The notes under the pieces were generated by a model that saw only the letters and a list, made by a program, of their open reading frames with translations, was not told the DNA's origin and did not search any database. A DNA stretch of 17,500 nt from Planctomycetia bacterium (GTDB lineage Bacteria > Planctomycetota > Phycisphaerae > Phycisphaerales > UBA1924), in assembly GCA_005776545.1 (NCBI GenBank), contig SXOY01000170.1, positions 1-17,500 on the forward strand, given 5' to 3'. This document shows, piece by piece, positions 7,651 through 17,500 of this stretch. Within the stretch, counting starts at the first letter, position 1, and every line of letters starts with the position of its first letter. A program made the translations under genes and the position numbers.

Positions 7651-7817
7651 GCGTGGCAGGGCAAGTGGTTGCGCATGGCGCTTCCACATGGCAGGAGTGC
7701 CGCCAACACGCAGAAATACTTCCAACTCGGTAAAATGTGCAAGATCAAGTATGCGTTCTGGCGGGTATTTCGTGCATAGGGGTGTATTGCCCCATCAAAT
7801 CCCGTATGCTTGTGGCT

Positions 7818-9110
7818 ATGGCATCCATTGTCTTTTACTTCCAGGTCCATCAGCCCTTCCGCCTGCGGCACTACTCGGTGTTTGATAACGACCATTTTTA
7901 TTACGACAATCAGAAGAACGGTGACATCGCCCGCAAGGTTGCGGACAAGTGTTATCGCCCAACGACCAAGTTGATGCTCGACCTTGTGAAAAAGCACAAA
8001 GGCAATTTCAAAGTGTCATACGCGATCACCGGCGTCGCGCTCGAGCAGTTTGAAATGTTCTGCCCCGATGTGATCGACATGTTCAAGGAACTCGCTCAGA
8101 CCGGCTGCTGCGAGTTCATTGGTGAGACCTACTACCACTCGCTTTCGTTTATCTATTCCAAACAGGAATTCACTGACCAGGTGAACATGCACACGGCCAA
8201 AGTGCAAAAGCTCTTCGGCGTGACGCCAAAGGTGTTCAGAAACACCGAGTTGATTTACAATAACGAACTGGCACACCATGTCGCAGGCATGAAGAACGCG
8301 GATGGCAAATCGCGATTCGCGGGAATCCTGTGCGAGGGCGTCGATCGAATCCTGGCGTACCGCTCACCAAACTTTGTCTACATGGCTCCAGGCAATCCCC
8401 GCAGCAACGCACTGGGTGAAGACCGCCCGTTTGCGACGCTGTGCAAAAATTACAAGTTGAGCGATGACATCGCATTCCGCTTCAGCAACAAAGGATGGGC
8501 CGAATGGCCATTGAGCGCGGAAAAATTCGCCCAGTGGGTGCACCAGATCAACGGCGATGGCTACCTGTGCAACCTCTTCATGGATTACGAGACCTTTGGC
8601 GAGCATCAGTGGGCCGATACCGGCATTTTCCAGTTCCTGGAAAAACTCCCCGAAGCGATTTTTGATTACAAGCCCGGCGAGAACCACTTCAATACGCCCA
8701 GCGAAGCGATGAAACAGTTCATGCCAGTCGGCGATTACGATGTCCACGATTACATTTCATGGGCAGACACCGAGCGTGATCTCACCGCATGGCGCGGCAA
8801 CGCCATGCAGAATGCCGCACTCGAAGAATGCTACCGCCTCGAAGGCCCTATCAAGGAAAAAGTGCTCCAGGCAGAAGTGTCCGGCGATGCACACGAATTG
8901 ACCGAAGCCAAACACCTGCTCGAAGACTGGCGCAAACTCACTACCAGCGATCACTTTTACTACATGTGTACGAAGTACTGGTCCGATGGCGATGTCCACA
9001 AATACTTCAGCCCATACGACTCGCCCTACGACAGCTACATCAATTTCATGAATGTGCTGGACAATGTGCGTACACGATTGGCGGCGGGAAAAGTCGGCGT
9101 AAAGGTCTAA
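7818..9110 (+). CDS. Glycoside hydrolase family 57 protein (alpha-amylase / glucanotransferase type)
   Basis: This protein has 430 residues from the ATG at 7818 (MASIVFYFQVHQPFRLRHY). An in-frame ATG at 7806 would add four residues, and neither has a good Shine-Dalgarno. The open frame extends to 7737, but the family homology begins at MASIV. GH57 enzymes are retaining alpha-glucan-active (beta/alpha)7-barrel proteins. Motifs visible are FQVHQP with His11, FIGETYYHSL (about 100-109), the nucleophile region VFRNTELIYNN with Glu144, and FMDYETFGEHQW with the likely acid/base Asp256. No signal peptide is seen, so the protein should act in the cytoplasm, probably on glycogen or maltodextrin. It stands alone, with no glycogen genes in the window. 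It ends at 9110, converging with the lamin-tail gene across the hairpin at 9109-9143. Confidence 0.92.
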   Translation: MASIVFYFQVHQPFRLRHYSVFDNDHFYYDNQKNGDIARKVADKCYRPTTKLMLDLVKKHKGNFKVSYAITGVALEQFEMFCPDVIDMFKELAQTGCCEFIGETYYHSLSFIYSKQEFTDQVNMHTAKVQKLFGVTPKVFRNTELIYNNELAHHVAGMKNADGKSRFAGILCEGVDRILAYRSPNFVYMAPGNPRSNALGEDRPFATLCKNYKLSDDIAFRFSNKGWAEWPLSAEKFAQWVHQINGDGYLCNLFMDYETFGEHQWADTGIFQFLEKLPEAIFDYKPGENHFNTPSEAMKQFMPVGDYDVHDYISWADTERDLTAWRGNAMQNAALEECYRLEGPIKEKVLQAEVSGDAHELTEAKHLLEDWRKLTTSDHFYYMCTKYWSDGDVHKYFSPYDSPYDSYINFMNVLDNVRTRLAAGKVGVKV

Positions 9111-9143
9111 AAAAAACGCTGGCGACCGTTCTGGTCGCCAGCG
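9109..9143 (-). terminator. Rho-independent terminator between convergent genes
   Basis: A perfect 11-bp stem (CGCTGGCGACC and its complement) with the 5-nt loop GTTCT is preceded on the plus strand by A8. On the minus strand the stem is therefore followed by T8, making it a strong terminator for the five-gene minus-strand block. The T-tract overlaps the stop codon of the GH57 gene; for that gene the hairpin has no T-run and would act only weakly. Confidence 0.93.
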
Positions 9144-9168
9144 AATTGTGTCTGCCCCTTAGGCCGTC

Positions 9169-11631
9169 TCAACATCCGGCGGCGAACGCGTCGACAAAGT
9201 CAAGGTAGTCAAAGAAGTCGATAATGCCATCGCTATTGAAATCTGCTTCAGGAATGGCGGAAGCGAAGCCGTCAACGAAATCAAGGTAGTCGAAGAAATC
9301 CACAATGGTGTCATGGTTGAAGTCGGCGAGGCAAGGACTGCTCGGACACTCCGGCGTGGACACAATTCCCGCAAGAAGCCCCGGCGAAGCGATATCAAAG
9401 CCGTTAAAGACCGGCGTCATCACGTTGAGTTCGGCAAGGTCGATTCCCTGCACGCTTCCAGCCCAGTTGATGCCACTGTCGTTATCGACGGCGTTGTAGT
9501 GTCCTGTCAAAAGCGCAATGCTCCATGCAGTTCCAAAGCCGGGGAGCGAGTTTACAGCATCCGCGGGCCAGCCGTTTGCATCATCAAAGTTCACAATGTC
9601 AACGATCGCTCCGTTGCCTTTGCGAAGAGTGAGTATCTCATTGCCACGAGCTGGGTTGTTTGCCAGTCCGCCCAGATTGGGCACTGGCTCGAAATCAGAC
9701 CATCCTGCCAGGCTGATCACTTTGCAGATATTCCCCCAGGCACTGCGATAATCCGCTTCCGCAGCCGCAGCGTTCAGTGCGCCAATGCGCGGCATGAGTA
9801 CTGCGACTTGCCCTGCATCGAGCAACGTTCCTGCCGAAATCGTGCCGGTGTGTCCATCCTCATCACGCAGATACCACCCGCTCAGGTCGAGGCTTGCTGT
9901 ACCCGGGTTGTATATTTCAATCCACTCGGTTCGATTGGGATCGCCAGGATCGCTGTTGGGGTGGAACATGATTTCAGTAATCACCGCCTCTCCTGTAGGT
10001 GACTGGTGCGCTGCGGTCCACACGAGTCCAGGGCTTCCCACTGATCCAGTTGCGCGAATGTCTGTAAACCACGCAGTTTGAATGCTGTCATAGCCGCCAT
10101 CGCTGTGAGACATCGTGCGAACCCAGGAAGCACCAAGGTCATTTGCTGATTTCGTTAATGCAGTCGGCAGCAGCGAAATGCTGGACGTCGTGTCGTTCAC
10201 CGGCCAGAGGCTTGCTGACGCATATGACGGATTCTCATAGTTGACAACATCGACCGGCTCATTGCCCGCATCTACGAGCGACAGAACTTCTTCGATGGAT
10301 GTGGCCCGTTGTGCCCGATCTTGCCATGGATTCAAGGCGAACACACGCTTTTGTGGTGCAATGTTCCAGGCAGTACGGAACTGCGTGAGGATATTGGCAG
10401 GAACGCCAGGGCCACTGCCGGCGCAGAGCACGATGACTTCGTTGGGCTGCATGATGGTGCCGGCAGGAATCAATCCTGTGCGCGGGTCGGATTCAAGGTC
10501 GCGCAATGCCCAGCCGGAAATATCAACGGCAGTAGTCCCGGGGTTGTAGATCTCAACGAACTCCTTGCCAGCATCATCGCCGTTAGGGTCGTACATGATT
10601 TCGCTAATCACGATATTCGGTTTGGTCTCAAAGGAATCAAGGATGCCGTTGACATTAGTGTCCCACGCACCACCGGCGCCCGTGCTGCCGCCGTGTGCGT
10701 TGATTTCGCAGAAATCGAGTTGGCGATTGGCGTTGCGATCCCTGCGCCAATCAAGTGCGATTTCAGTCAGATCCGGCAGTCCATTAACGTTGCAATCACC
10801 TTCGCACATGTCCGGGATGTTGTTGAAGGGATACGAGTCGATTGAAATTCCGTGTACGATATCGACCGCATCATTGCTGGAATTGCCATTGCAATCTGTA
10901 AACACAGCGTTTGCAAGCGTGCCGGGTGTCCCCCAGCTGTCCAATCCGGGAAACGCTGGAAGCGCAGTGTTAGCGAGTCGAGAACCCAGTCCGTCTCCCG
11001 GTCCGGAAATTCGCCAGGCAGCGCCGTTGTTGTTGTCAATCACACCGGTGGTAAAATCGCGCACGAGTTGTATCGAGCCGCTGTCGTTGCCATCGGGCCA
11101 CACAGTTTCTGCGGAGTTGTCGCTGCCATATGCCACGCGATCAATGACCACGCGGTCGCGGTTGATCAAATCAAGCGTATCGCCTGTGTTGTCAAGTCCT
11201 TCGATCGTGTCGGTCTCAGGCAGTGCATCGCCCGGATAATCCCAGAATGACTCGACGAAAATCACGCGAATACCTGAACCCCACGCGGTGTTCCACGATG
11301 TCTGAGTGCAGGTAAATGTCGAACGTCTAGTTGATGGGCTTCCAAGAACGCCGCCACGGCGCGACGCAATCACCGCAACTTCCTGCGGGGCGAGAATGGT
11401 GCCGTCAGGAATATCTGCTGTACGTCCGCTGGTTGTTTCAAGGGCCCATTCGGTCAGGTCAATGGCGGCGGCAGTGGGGTTGTAGATCTCAACCCATTCC
11501 TGGCCCTCATCCGCCCCGTGTGGGTTGTACATGATCTCAGTGATAACAACCGAACCGGCTTCCTGTGCGCGGCAGGTTGCTGCGAGTCCGGCGGCGATTC
11601 CAATTGCCACAATAAGTAAACGGGTCTTCAT
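9169..11631 (-). CDS. Exported protein with three lamin-tail domains and a C-terminal dockerin-like pair
   Basis: An 820-residue secreted protein. The signal peptide is about 1-22 (LLIVAIGIAAGLAATCRA). Three lamin-tail (LTD) domains start near 27, 339 and 548, each opening with (V)xI(T/S)EIM(Y/F)xP, then E(W/F)(V/I)EIYNP, then the D(L/I)xxWxL turn. Between the first and second is a stretch with DCNGNSSNDAVDI, DCNVNGLPDLTEIAL and DRNANRQLDFCEI (about 246-335), a Ca-loop-like linker common in planctomycetal exoproteins. The C-terminus carries two 25-27 residue copies with DFNxDxxxDFFDYLDFVD (769-795 and 796-820), matching the dockerin calcium loop pattern (D1, N3, D5, D9, D12). The protein ends in Cys. 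TAGGAG sits 9 nt before the ATG. It is last in the minus-strand block, 53 nt after the KamA-pilin ORF. It is probably surface or extracellular; the ligand is unknown. Confidence 0.85.
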   Translation of the reverse strand: MKTRLLIVAIGIAAGLAATCRAQEAGSVVITEIMYNPHGADEGQEWVEIYNPTAAAIDLTEWALETTSGRTADIPDGTILAPQEVAVIASRRGGVLGSPSTRRSTFTCTQTSWNTAWGSGIRVIFVESFWDYPGDALPETDTIEGLDNTGDTLDLINRDRVVIDRVAYGSDNSAETVWPDGNDSGSIQLVRDFTTGVIDNNNGAAWRISGPGDGLGSRLANTALPAFPGLDSWGTPGTLANAVFTDCNGNSSNDAVDIVHGISIDSYPFNNIPDMCEGDCNVNGLPDLTEIALDWRRDRNANRQLDFCEINAHGGSTGAGGAWDTNVNGILDSFETKPNIVISEIMYDPNGDDAGKEFVEIYNPGTTAVDISGWALRDLESDPRTGLIPAGTIMQPNEVIVLCAGSGPGVPANILTQFRTAWNIAPQKRVFALNPWQDRAQRATSIEEVLSLVDAGNEPVDVVNYENPSYASASLWPVNDTTSSISLLPTALTKSANDLGASWVRTMSHSDGGYDSIQTAWFTDIRATGSVGSPGLVWTAAHQSPTGEAVITEIMFHPNSDPGDPNRTEWIEIYNPGTASLDLSGWYLRDEDGHTGTISAGTLLDAGQVAVLMPRIGALNAAAAEADYRSAWGNICKVISLAGWSDFEPVPNLGGLANNPARGNEILTLRKGNGAIVDIVNFDDANGWPADAVNSLPGFGTAWSIALLTGHYNAVDNDSGINWAGSVQGIDLAELNVMTPVFNGFDIASPGLLAGIVSTPECPSSPCLADFNHDTIVDFFDYLDFVDGFASAIPEADFNSDGIIDFFDYLDFVDAFAAGC
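9172..9327 (-). repeat. Direct repeat encoding the dockerin-like pair (81-nt period)
   Basis: Two adjacent in-frame copies, 9247-9327 and 9172-9246, encode the C-terminal 27- and 25-residue units of the lamin-tail protein. The core encoding FFDYLDFVD is nearly identical at DNA level, while the flanks have drifted. It is a gene-internal domain duplication, not a mobile element. Confidence 0.85.
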
Positions 11632-11684
11632 GATTCGAAACTCCTAAGTATGTGTGTCTATAGGTTGTATTTGAAAACCGTAAT

Positions 11685-13814
<2,130 letters not shown>

Positions 13815-13882
13815 AACAAGACCACTCCATGCCCGGATGGGCTTTGGGTTACTGAGAGCTGAAATTTATCAAGACTGAAAAA

Positions 13883-14923
13883 TCAGGACATCGAATGAGC
13901 TGTGGATGGACTTGCCGCTACGAGCGACGAGTTGACGCCGATATTGCGGCGAAGAGTTGATTGAACAATGGTGTCGAGAAGCTCCGGAAAACTAAATCCC
14001 GCCTGTCTGGCCGCGAGCACATACGCGCCGCCCCACCCAAGCGATGCCATTGAGTTGATCTCAAGCACGAATGGATTGCCTTCCGGATCAATACGAATGT
14101 CTACCCGCGCGTAGTCGCGAAGATGACACGCGTGAAATGTCTTGAGTGAAATATCGCGGAGCTTCGCCGCCAGGGATTCATCAATCGCCGCAGGACAGAT
14201 CCTCATCGGTTCCTGTTCGCTCTTGTGGAACTTGTCGGCGTGTGTCATCATCCCGTGCGAGCGAGTACCAAAATCTATCTCAACCAGTGGCAGGCAGACA
14301 CTTGGCGAACTCCCCAGGATCCCCACAGCAACTTCTCGCCCCGCGATGAACTCTTCGACCAGCGCAGTTTGCTGATACTCATTGACAATCGCCATCACGG
14401 CGTCGTCAAGTTCGTCCTGTGTCTGCACGAGTCGAAGTCCAAAGCTCGATGATTCGTGACGCGGTTTCACAACCATGGGGTACTTCATATGGCTCACATC
14501 GCCGCCGCGGGCCCCGAGTACTGCAAATGCTGGAGTTGGAACTCCCGCCTGCATCATCAGAATCTTGGTCACGACTTTGTCAAGAGCCAGCGCATGCCCG
14601 AGTGGGTTCGAACCGGTGTATGGAATGCCCGCCATCTCGAGCATCGCTGGCACATGGGTATAGCGGCAATCGCCTTGAATGCCGTACGACAGATTGAACA
14701 CCAATCCGCCGGGAATGCCCGTGATCGGATCCGGTGCAAGATATTCCTTCAACCCTGGCAGCATCGTCATGTCGCCTTCAAAAACCGCGACTTCATGTCC
14801 GGCCTCGCGAAGTCCATCGATGATGCGCTGCACCGACTGCTTGCCATAGACCTCCGGACTGGGGCGCCCGTACTTGGCAATGATTCCCTGGTTCTCTCGA
14901 TTTCGTATTACCGCAACTCGCAT
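13883..14923 (-). CDS. D-alanine-D-alanine ligase-like ATP-grasp enzyme
   Basis: A 346-residue ATP-grasp ligase, which joins a carboxylate to an amine through an acyl-phosphate. Key sites are an N-terminal YGRPSPEVYGKQSV (18-31), in the place of the Ddl 'GxSxExxVS' loop, then GIQGDCRYTHVPAMLEMAGIPYTGSNP (81-107). ATP-binding MVVKPRHESSSFG (150-162, Lys153) and the hinge EEFIAGREVAVGILG follow, with metal ligands in ARVDIRID (Asp275) and LEINSM (Glu288, Asn290). The open frame extends 97 codons upstream, but that part overlaps the membrane-protein gene and has no family similarity. The ATG at 14923 has GGGAGA 5 nt before it and starts the typical Rossmann-like strand MRVAVIRN. Because it is grouped with a KamA enzyme and a 7TM protein and not with mur genes, a role in making an unusual dipeptide or amide is more likely than the peptidoglycan ligase role, but Ddl itself cannot be excluded. 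Confidence 0.83.
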   Translation of the reverse strand: MRVAVIRNRENQGIIAKYGRPSPEVYGKQSVQRIIDGLREAGHEVAVFEGDMTMLPGLKEYLAPDPITGIPGGLVFNLSYGIQGDCRYTHVPAMLEMAGIPYTGSNPLGHALALDKVVTKILMMQAGVPTPAFAVLGARGGDVSHMKYPMVVKPRHESSSFGLRLVQTQDELDDAVMAIVNEYQQTALVEEFIAGREVAVGILGSSPSVCLPLVEIDFGTRSHGMMTHADKFHKSEQEPMRICPAAIDESLAAKLRDISLKTFHACHLRDYARVDIRIDPEGNPFVLEINSMASLGWGGAYVLAARQAGFSFPELLDTIVQSTLRRNIGVNSSLVAASPSTAHSMS

Positions 14924-14928
14924 ACATA

Positions 14929-14934
14929 TCTCCC
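14929..14934 (-). promoter_or_regulatory. Ribosome binding site deciding the ATP-grasp start
   Basis: GGGAGA on the minus strand lies 5 nt upstream of the ATG at 14923. It sits in the 23-nt gap after the 7TM gene and supports the short 346-residue form over the 443-codon open frame. Confidence 0.7.
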
Positions 14935-14946
14935 TGGCGTGATCGT

Positions 14947-15825
14947 TCATGGCGCTGCAACCGCAACTTCTTCCTGAACACTCGTTGATGGTGTTGGAAT
15001 TGGCTGCTTGTGCCGCGACGATTTTTTCTTCTTCTTTGGTGCTGGGTTCAAAGCTTCGAACAGACGAAGCTTGAAAAACTTCGATATCAGTAGAATCAAG
15101 CCGAGCATGACCAGTATCAACTCTGGAAAGTGCATCAGCGCCTGTTGCAGCGGCGTGATTTTCCCACACGCGGCAATAACCATGGCCAGTCCCGCTGTTG
15201 CCCCGGTCCGCCACAATGCTACCTTGAAGCCTTCTCTCCGCAACGAAAGCGAAAACGCATCGCCGGTGAGTGTCAGTACCACGATCGGAAAAAACACAAC
15301 GCGTTCAATGTCCTTGAGTCCAAACGCCAGCCCGACCAACGTCGCGACCACAATCATGCTCGCTACCGCCGCCAGCATCGCGCCCTTGCGTCCGAAATAT
15401 GGCAGCTTCATTTTTCTCAGCAGCGGGCGTACACCAATGACCACCGCAATCACAAGCCCGAAAAATGTAAGTCCCAAAACCATTCCCGTTGTCATAAAAG
15501 CAATCGCAAGCAGCACCGATCGAAATGGCCCCAGTACTCGAATGCCGATCGTGAGACGAGTAAATACCACCAGCAACGCGCCAAGTGGTGCCAGCATCAA
15601 ATAGTGAGAGCGACCCCGCAACTCCGGCGGCAGTTGCTCAAACGATGCCCAGGTTGCCAGCCAGTCGCCCGCGACCGAACCCGAGAGTTTCAGAGCTGCA
15701 ATGGCTGCAGGTATTGCGAACAACAACAAAATCGCTGTAGCGTGTGCCCCGCTGATGTGCGCGGCGGTCACTGTCTTTTCAGGTACCGCGACTTCTGTTC
15801 GAGTTGTTCTTTCTGGATTGTCCAT
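14947..15825 (-). CDS. Seven-helix membrane protein resembling the 7TM module of inactive-transglutaminase proteins
   Basis: A 292-residue polytopic protein with about seven hydrophobic segments (approx. 30-48, 74-92, 100-120, 121-132, 148-168, 174-190, 205-222, 235-250; boundaries by eye, adjacent ones may merge). The stretch LAPLGALLVVFTRLTIGIRVLGPF, then LLAIAFMTTGMVLGLTFF, then FFPIVVLTLTGDAFSLSLRREG is what I recognise from the 7TM domain normally fused to an inactive transglutaminase (Pfam 7TM_transglut type). Those proteins are encoded next to RimK-like ATP-grasp ligases. Here the transglutaminase domain is missing and the ligase next door is Ddl-like. The tail has a basic cluster PKKKKKSSRHK and is probably cytosolic. 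The start has no clear Shine-Dalgarno. The gene ends 23 nt before the ATP-grasp start, so they are co-transcribed. Function is unknown. Confidence 0.68.
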   Translation of the reverse strand: MDNPERTTRTEVAVPEKTVTAAHISGAHATAILLLFAIPAAIAALKLSGSVAGDWLATWASFEQLPPELRGRSHYLMLAPLGALLVVFTRLTIGIRVLGPFRSVLLAIAFMTTGMVLGLTFFGLVIAVVIGVRPLLRKMKLPYFGRKGAMLAAVASMIVVATLVGLAFGLKDIERVVFFPIVVLTLTGDAFSLSLRREGFKVALWRTGATAGLAMVIAACGKITPLQQALMHFPELILVMLGLILLISKFFKLRLFEALNPAPKKKKKSSRHKQPIPTPSTSVQEEVAVAAP

Positions 15826-15979
15826 AAGTACAGATTACACCCAATGCCGATATTTCCACTGGAGCCTTAGTCGCGTAAGACCTTCGGCCCCACCTGCTTA
15901 TGAGCATGCACCCCTGAAAGAAATGCAGAAACCCACAAACTTCGTGTCGCGACGCCTTTCAGAAGCGTGACAGTGTTCT

Positions 15980-15985
15980 AGTATA
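15980..15985 (-). promoter_or_regulatory. Candidate -10 element upstream of the 7TM operon
   Basis: TATACT on the minus strand (context GCTATACTAG) is the best -10-like hexamer in the 229-nt gap 15826-16054, about 155 nt before the 7TM start. No good -35 is seen at 16-18 nt. The gap contains no gene and no clear terminator for the GGT-like gene, although a T7 run lies just after that gene's stop. Confidence 0.25.
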
Positions 15986-16054
15986 GCAAAGAGTTTCCAG
16001 AAACATTTGCAGATACATAGATTTTAAGAAAAAAATTGATAATCAGGTCCGGTA

Positions 16055-17500
16055 TTACACCGCCATTGAACCATCGCGTCTCGGATCACCAGCTCCCACA
16101 ACCGTATTTTCGTATTTTGTAAGTGCTTGCACCGCGCCAAACTTGTAATTCAAGCTCCCAAATCGCCGCACCTTCCCAAATTTCTGTTCTAGGTCCACTA
16201 ACGCGGTTTCCCCAACTGCCTTCTCTGCCCAAATCCCCCCACCAACAAGCGGATGCACGCGAGGAAGCTTGAGCGCATCCGCCACCGCCATCTTGTGGTC
16301 AATCATCGCGCTCAGGACCTGCACAAGTGAACTCACGATGCGGCGGCTTCCTGCTGATCCCAGCGCGATCAATGGCTCTCCATCTGAAAGCACAATTGTT
16401 GGGGCTGCGTTCGATTGAGGTATTCCCCCTCCGCGAAGCTGATATGGATGCGGCTCGCGCGGGCACGTACTCAAATAGTTGTTGTACACAAATCCAAGCG
16501 TTGGATGAGCGACCTTTGCTCCAAATACAGATTGAATCGACTGCGTGAGCGAAACGACATTTCCTTCTCGATCAATTGCACACAGGTGAGTCGTGTTGCC
16601 ATCTTCCCCACCCAGGCTGTCTGACACCGGTGCCTGGTTTCTGCCATCGCGCAGCGCTTCAACTACCGCCTCCGCCCGCTCCGGAGATGCCATCCAGCGC
16701 GCGATCGAAGGTGTCATGTCCGCCGGATGATCTGGCCACCGCTCACGCTCTCTGAACGCGCTCAGCGTCGCCTGGACCATCGCCCCTCGCCAGTCTTTCA
16801 AGCCGTCCGTCGGTTTCCAGAGTTTCTGGAGTAACTGCAGCGCAAGCAAGAGCTGAACTCCGCCCCCCGGTGGCGGCAACGAAAGCACCTCAAATCCGCG
16901 ATACATCATCCTCAGCGGCTCGCGTTCCACCGGCAGGTTCAGCTCCGCAAGGTCCTTTGCAGTGATCAACCCTCCCCGATCCTTCATATCCCTCGCTATT
17001 TCCGACGCAATCTTGCCCCGATAAAAGTCCTCTACCCCCTGCGCTGCCAGTCGCTCAAGTGTCTTGCCTAATACCGACTGCCGAAATAGTCCGCCACGCT
17101 CATACACCGCTCCATCCTTCAAAAACAAATTCGCTTCAATCGATCCATCCTGAAAAAACGGCACGGTCCACTTCAAAAGCCGCCGCTGCAATTTCGAAAT
17201 CGCGTACCCCTCATGTGCAAGCACAATCGCAGGACCGATCACATCCGCCAGCTTCAACTTCCCATATTTCTTCTGCACATAGTCAAGCGTTGCCGCCGTC
17301 GATGGCACCGACACCGACTTCATTCCCCGCTTCTGCGCCCGCCGCCCAACCCGTTTGCGTTGCAGCGATGCCGGAGCACGTGAATGTCCATCCACGACAA
17401 CACAAGTCCCATCAGCCTTTCGCACCAGCATCGTCGTCTGCCCACCTAATCCAGACTCTGCCGGCTCACACACTCCCAATGCCCAAGCCGCCGCACACGC
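16055..17500 (-). CDS. Gamma-glutamyltransferase-like Ntn hydrolase (5' end outside window)
   Basis: About 481 residues are visible; the frame continues past the right edge, since the apparent TTG start at 17479 lies inside ...AAWALGVCEPAESGLGGQT, a conserved internal GGT segment. GGT proteins self-cleave before a Thr that becomes the catalytic N-terminus; here GEDGNTTHLCAIDREGNVVSL carries it. Other GGT hallmarks are PSTAATLDYVQKKYGKL, DRGGLITAKDLAEL, LPPPGGGVQLLLALQLL and GSAGSRRI. The residues that hold the gamma-glutamyl group in E. coli GGT appear changed: the REMAP arginine site reads HSRAP, the NNQMDDF aspartate site reads NNYLSTC, and LSSMSPT reads QSNAAPT. A different acyl substrate is possible. 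It is probably exported, but the signal region is not visible. Same strand as, and 229 nt upstream of, the 7TM gene. Confidence 0.85.
   Translation of the reverse strand, partial: ACAAAWALGVCEPAESGLGGQTTMLVRKADGTCVVVDGHSRAPASLQRKRVGRRAQKRGMKSVSVPSTAATLDYVQKKYGKLKLADVIGPAIVLAHEGYAISKLQRRLLKWTVPFFQDGSIEANLFLKDGAVYERGGLFRQSVLGKTLERLAAQGVEDFYRGKIASEIARDMKDRGGLITAKDLAELNLPVEREPLRMMYRGFEVLSLPPPGGGVQLLLALQLLQKLWKPTDGLKDWRGAMVQATLSAFRERERWPDHPADMTPSIARWMASPERAEAVVEALRDGRNQAPVSDSLGGEDGNTTHLCAIDREGNVVSLTQSIQSVFGAKVAHPTLGFVYNNYLSTCPREPHPYQLRGGGIPQSNAAPTIVLSDGEPLIALGSAGSRRIVSSLVQVLSAMIDHKMAVADALKLPRVHPLVGGGIWAEKAVGETALVDLEQKFGKVRRFGSLNYKFGAVQALTKYENTVVGAGDPRRDGSMAV

Noticed and set aside
7737..7817. 27-codon N-terminal extension of the GH57 frame
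   Set aside because: GH57 proteins start close to the FYFQVHQP motif, and the extension is not a signal peptide of normal form.
10565..11239. 224-codon plus-strand open frame within the lamin-tail gene
   Set aside because: Ser/Pro-rich shadow of the LTD coding strand with no motif.
14924..15214. 97-codon N-terminal extension of the ATP-grasp open frame
   Set aside because: It overlaps the 7TM gene in another frame, lacks family similarity, and the ATG at 14923 has a good ribosome binding site.

Overview
The window looks like a chromosomal segment of a Planctomycetota bacterium, most likely class Phycisphaerae. The basis is a lamin-tail-domain secreted protein with Asp/Asn-rich 'DCNxNGxPD' linkers and a C-terminal dockerin-like pair, an H-X9-D type prepilin with the FTLIELLVVIAIIALL signature, and a secreted crotonase-fold (ClpP/NfeD-like) pair with an SH3-like N-terminal region. 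This placement is inferred from gene content, not from a marker tree. There are no rRNA, tRNA, IS or CRISPR signals, and coding density is high.

Left part (1-4859, all minus strand). The N-terminus of an M3 oligoendopeptidase runs off the left edge. Next come a terminator and two consecutive exported ClpP/NfeD-like proteins; one keeps the expected Ser and the other has Gly in its place. Upstream of these are a CCA-adding enzyme and an AhpD-like protein. A divergent promoter region lies at 4860-5027.

Middle part (5028-9110, plus strand). This holds a 91-residue orphan protein with a near-perfect Shine-Dalgarno and its own terminator, then ruvC, an NTF2-like lipoprotein overlapping by 4 nt with an LptF/LptG-type permease, and a GH57 glycosidase.

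Right part (9109-17500, minus strand). Genes in order of transcription are a gamma-glutamyltransferase-like Ntn hydrolase (5' end outside the window), a seven-helix membrane protein resembling the 7TM module usually fused to inactive transglutaminases, and a D-Ala-D-Ala-ligase-type ATP-grasp enzyme. They are followed by a KamA-type radical SAM/PLP aminomutase fused in frame to a complete type IV prepilin-like domain, then a triple lamin-tail-domain exported protein ending in a strong terminator. The 7TM, ATP-grasp and KamA genes are tightly packed. I infer a set that makes an unusual amino acid and ligates it to something at the membrane. The KamA-prepilin ORF is the most striking object: if real, prepilin peptidase would cut a roughly 418-residue cytosolic enzyme off the pilin, giving two proteins from one translation product. 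The alternative is two genes joined by a sequence error or recent indel; an out-of-frame ATG with an A-run lies exactly at the junction.
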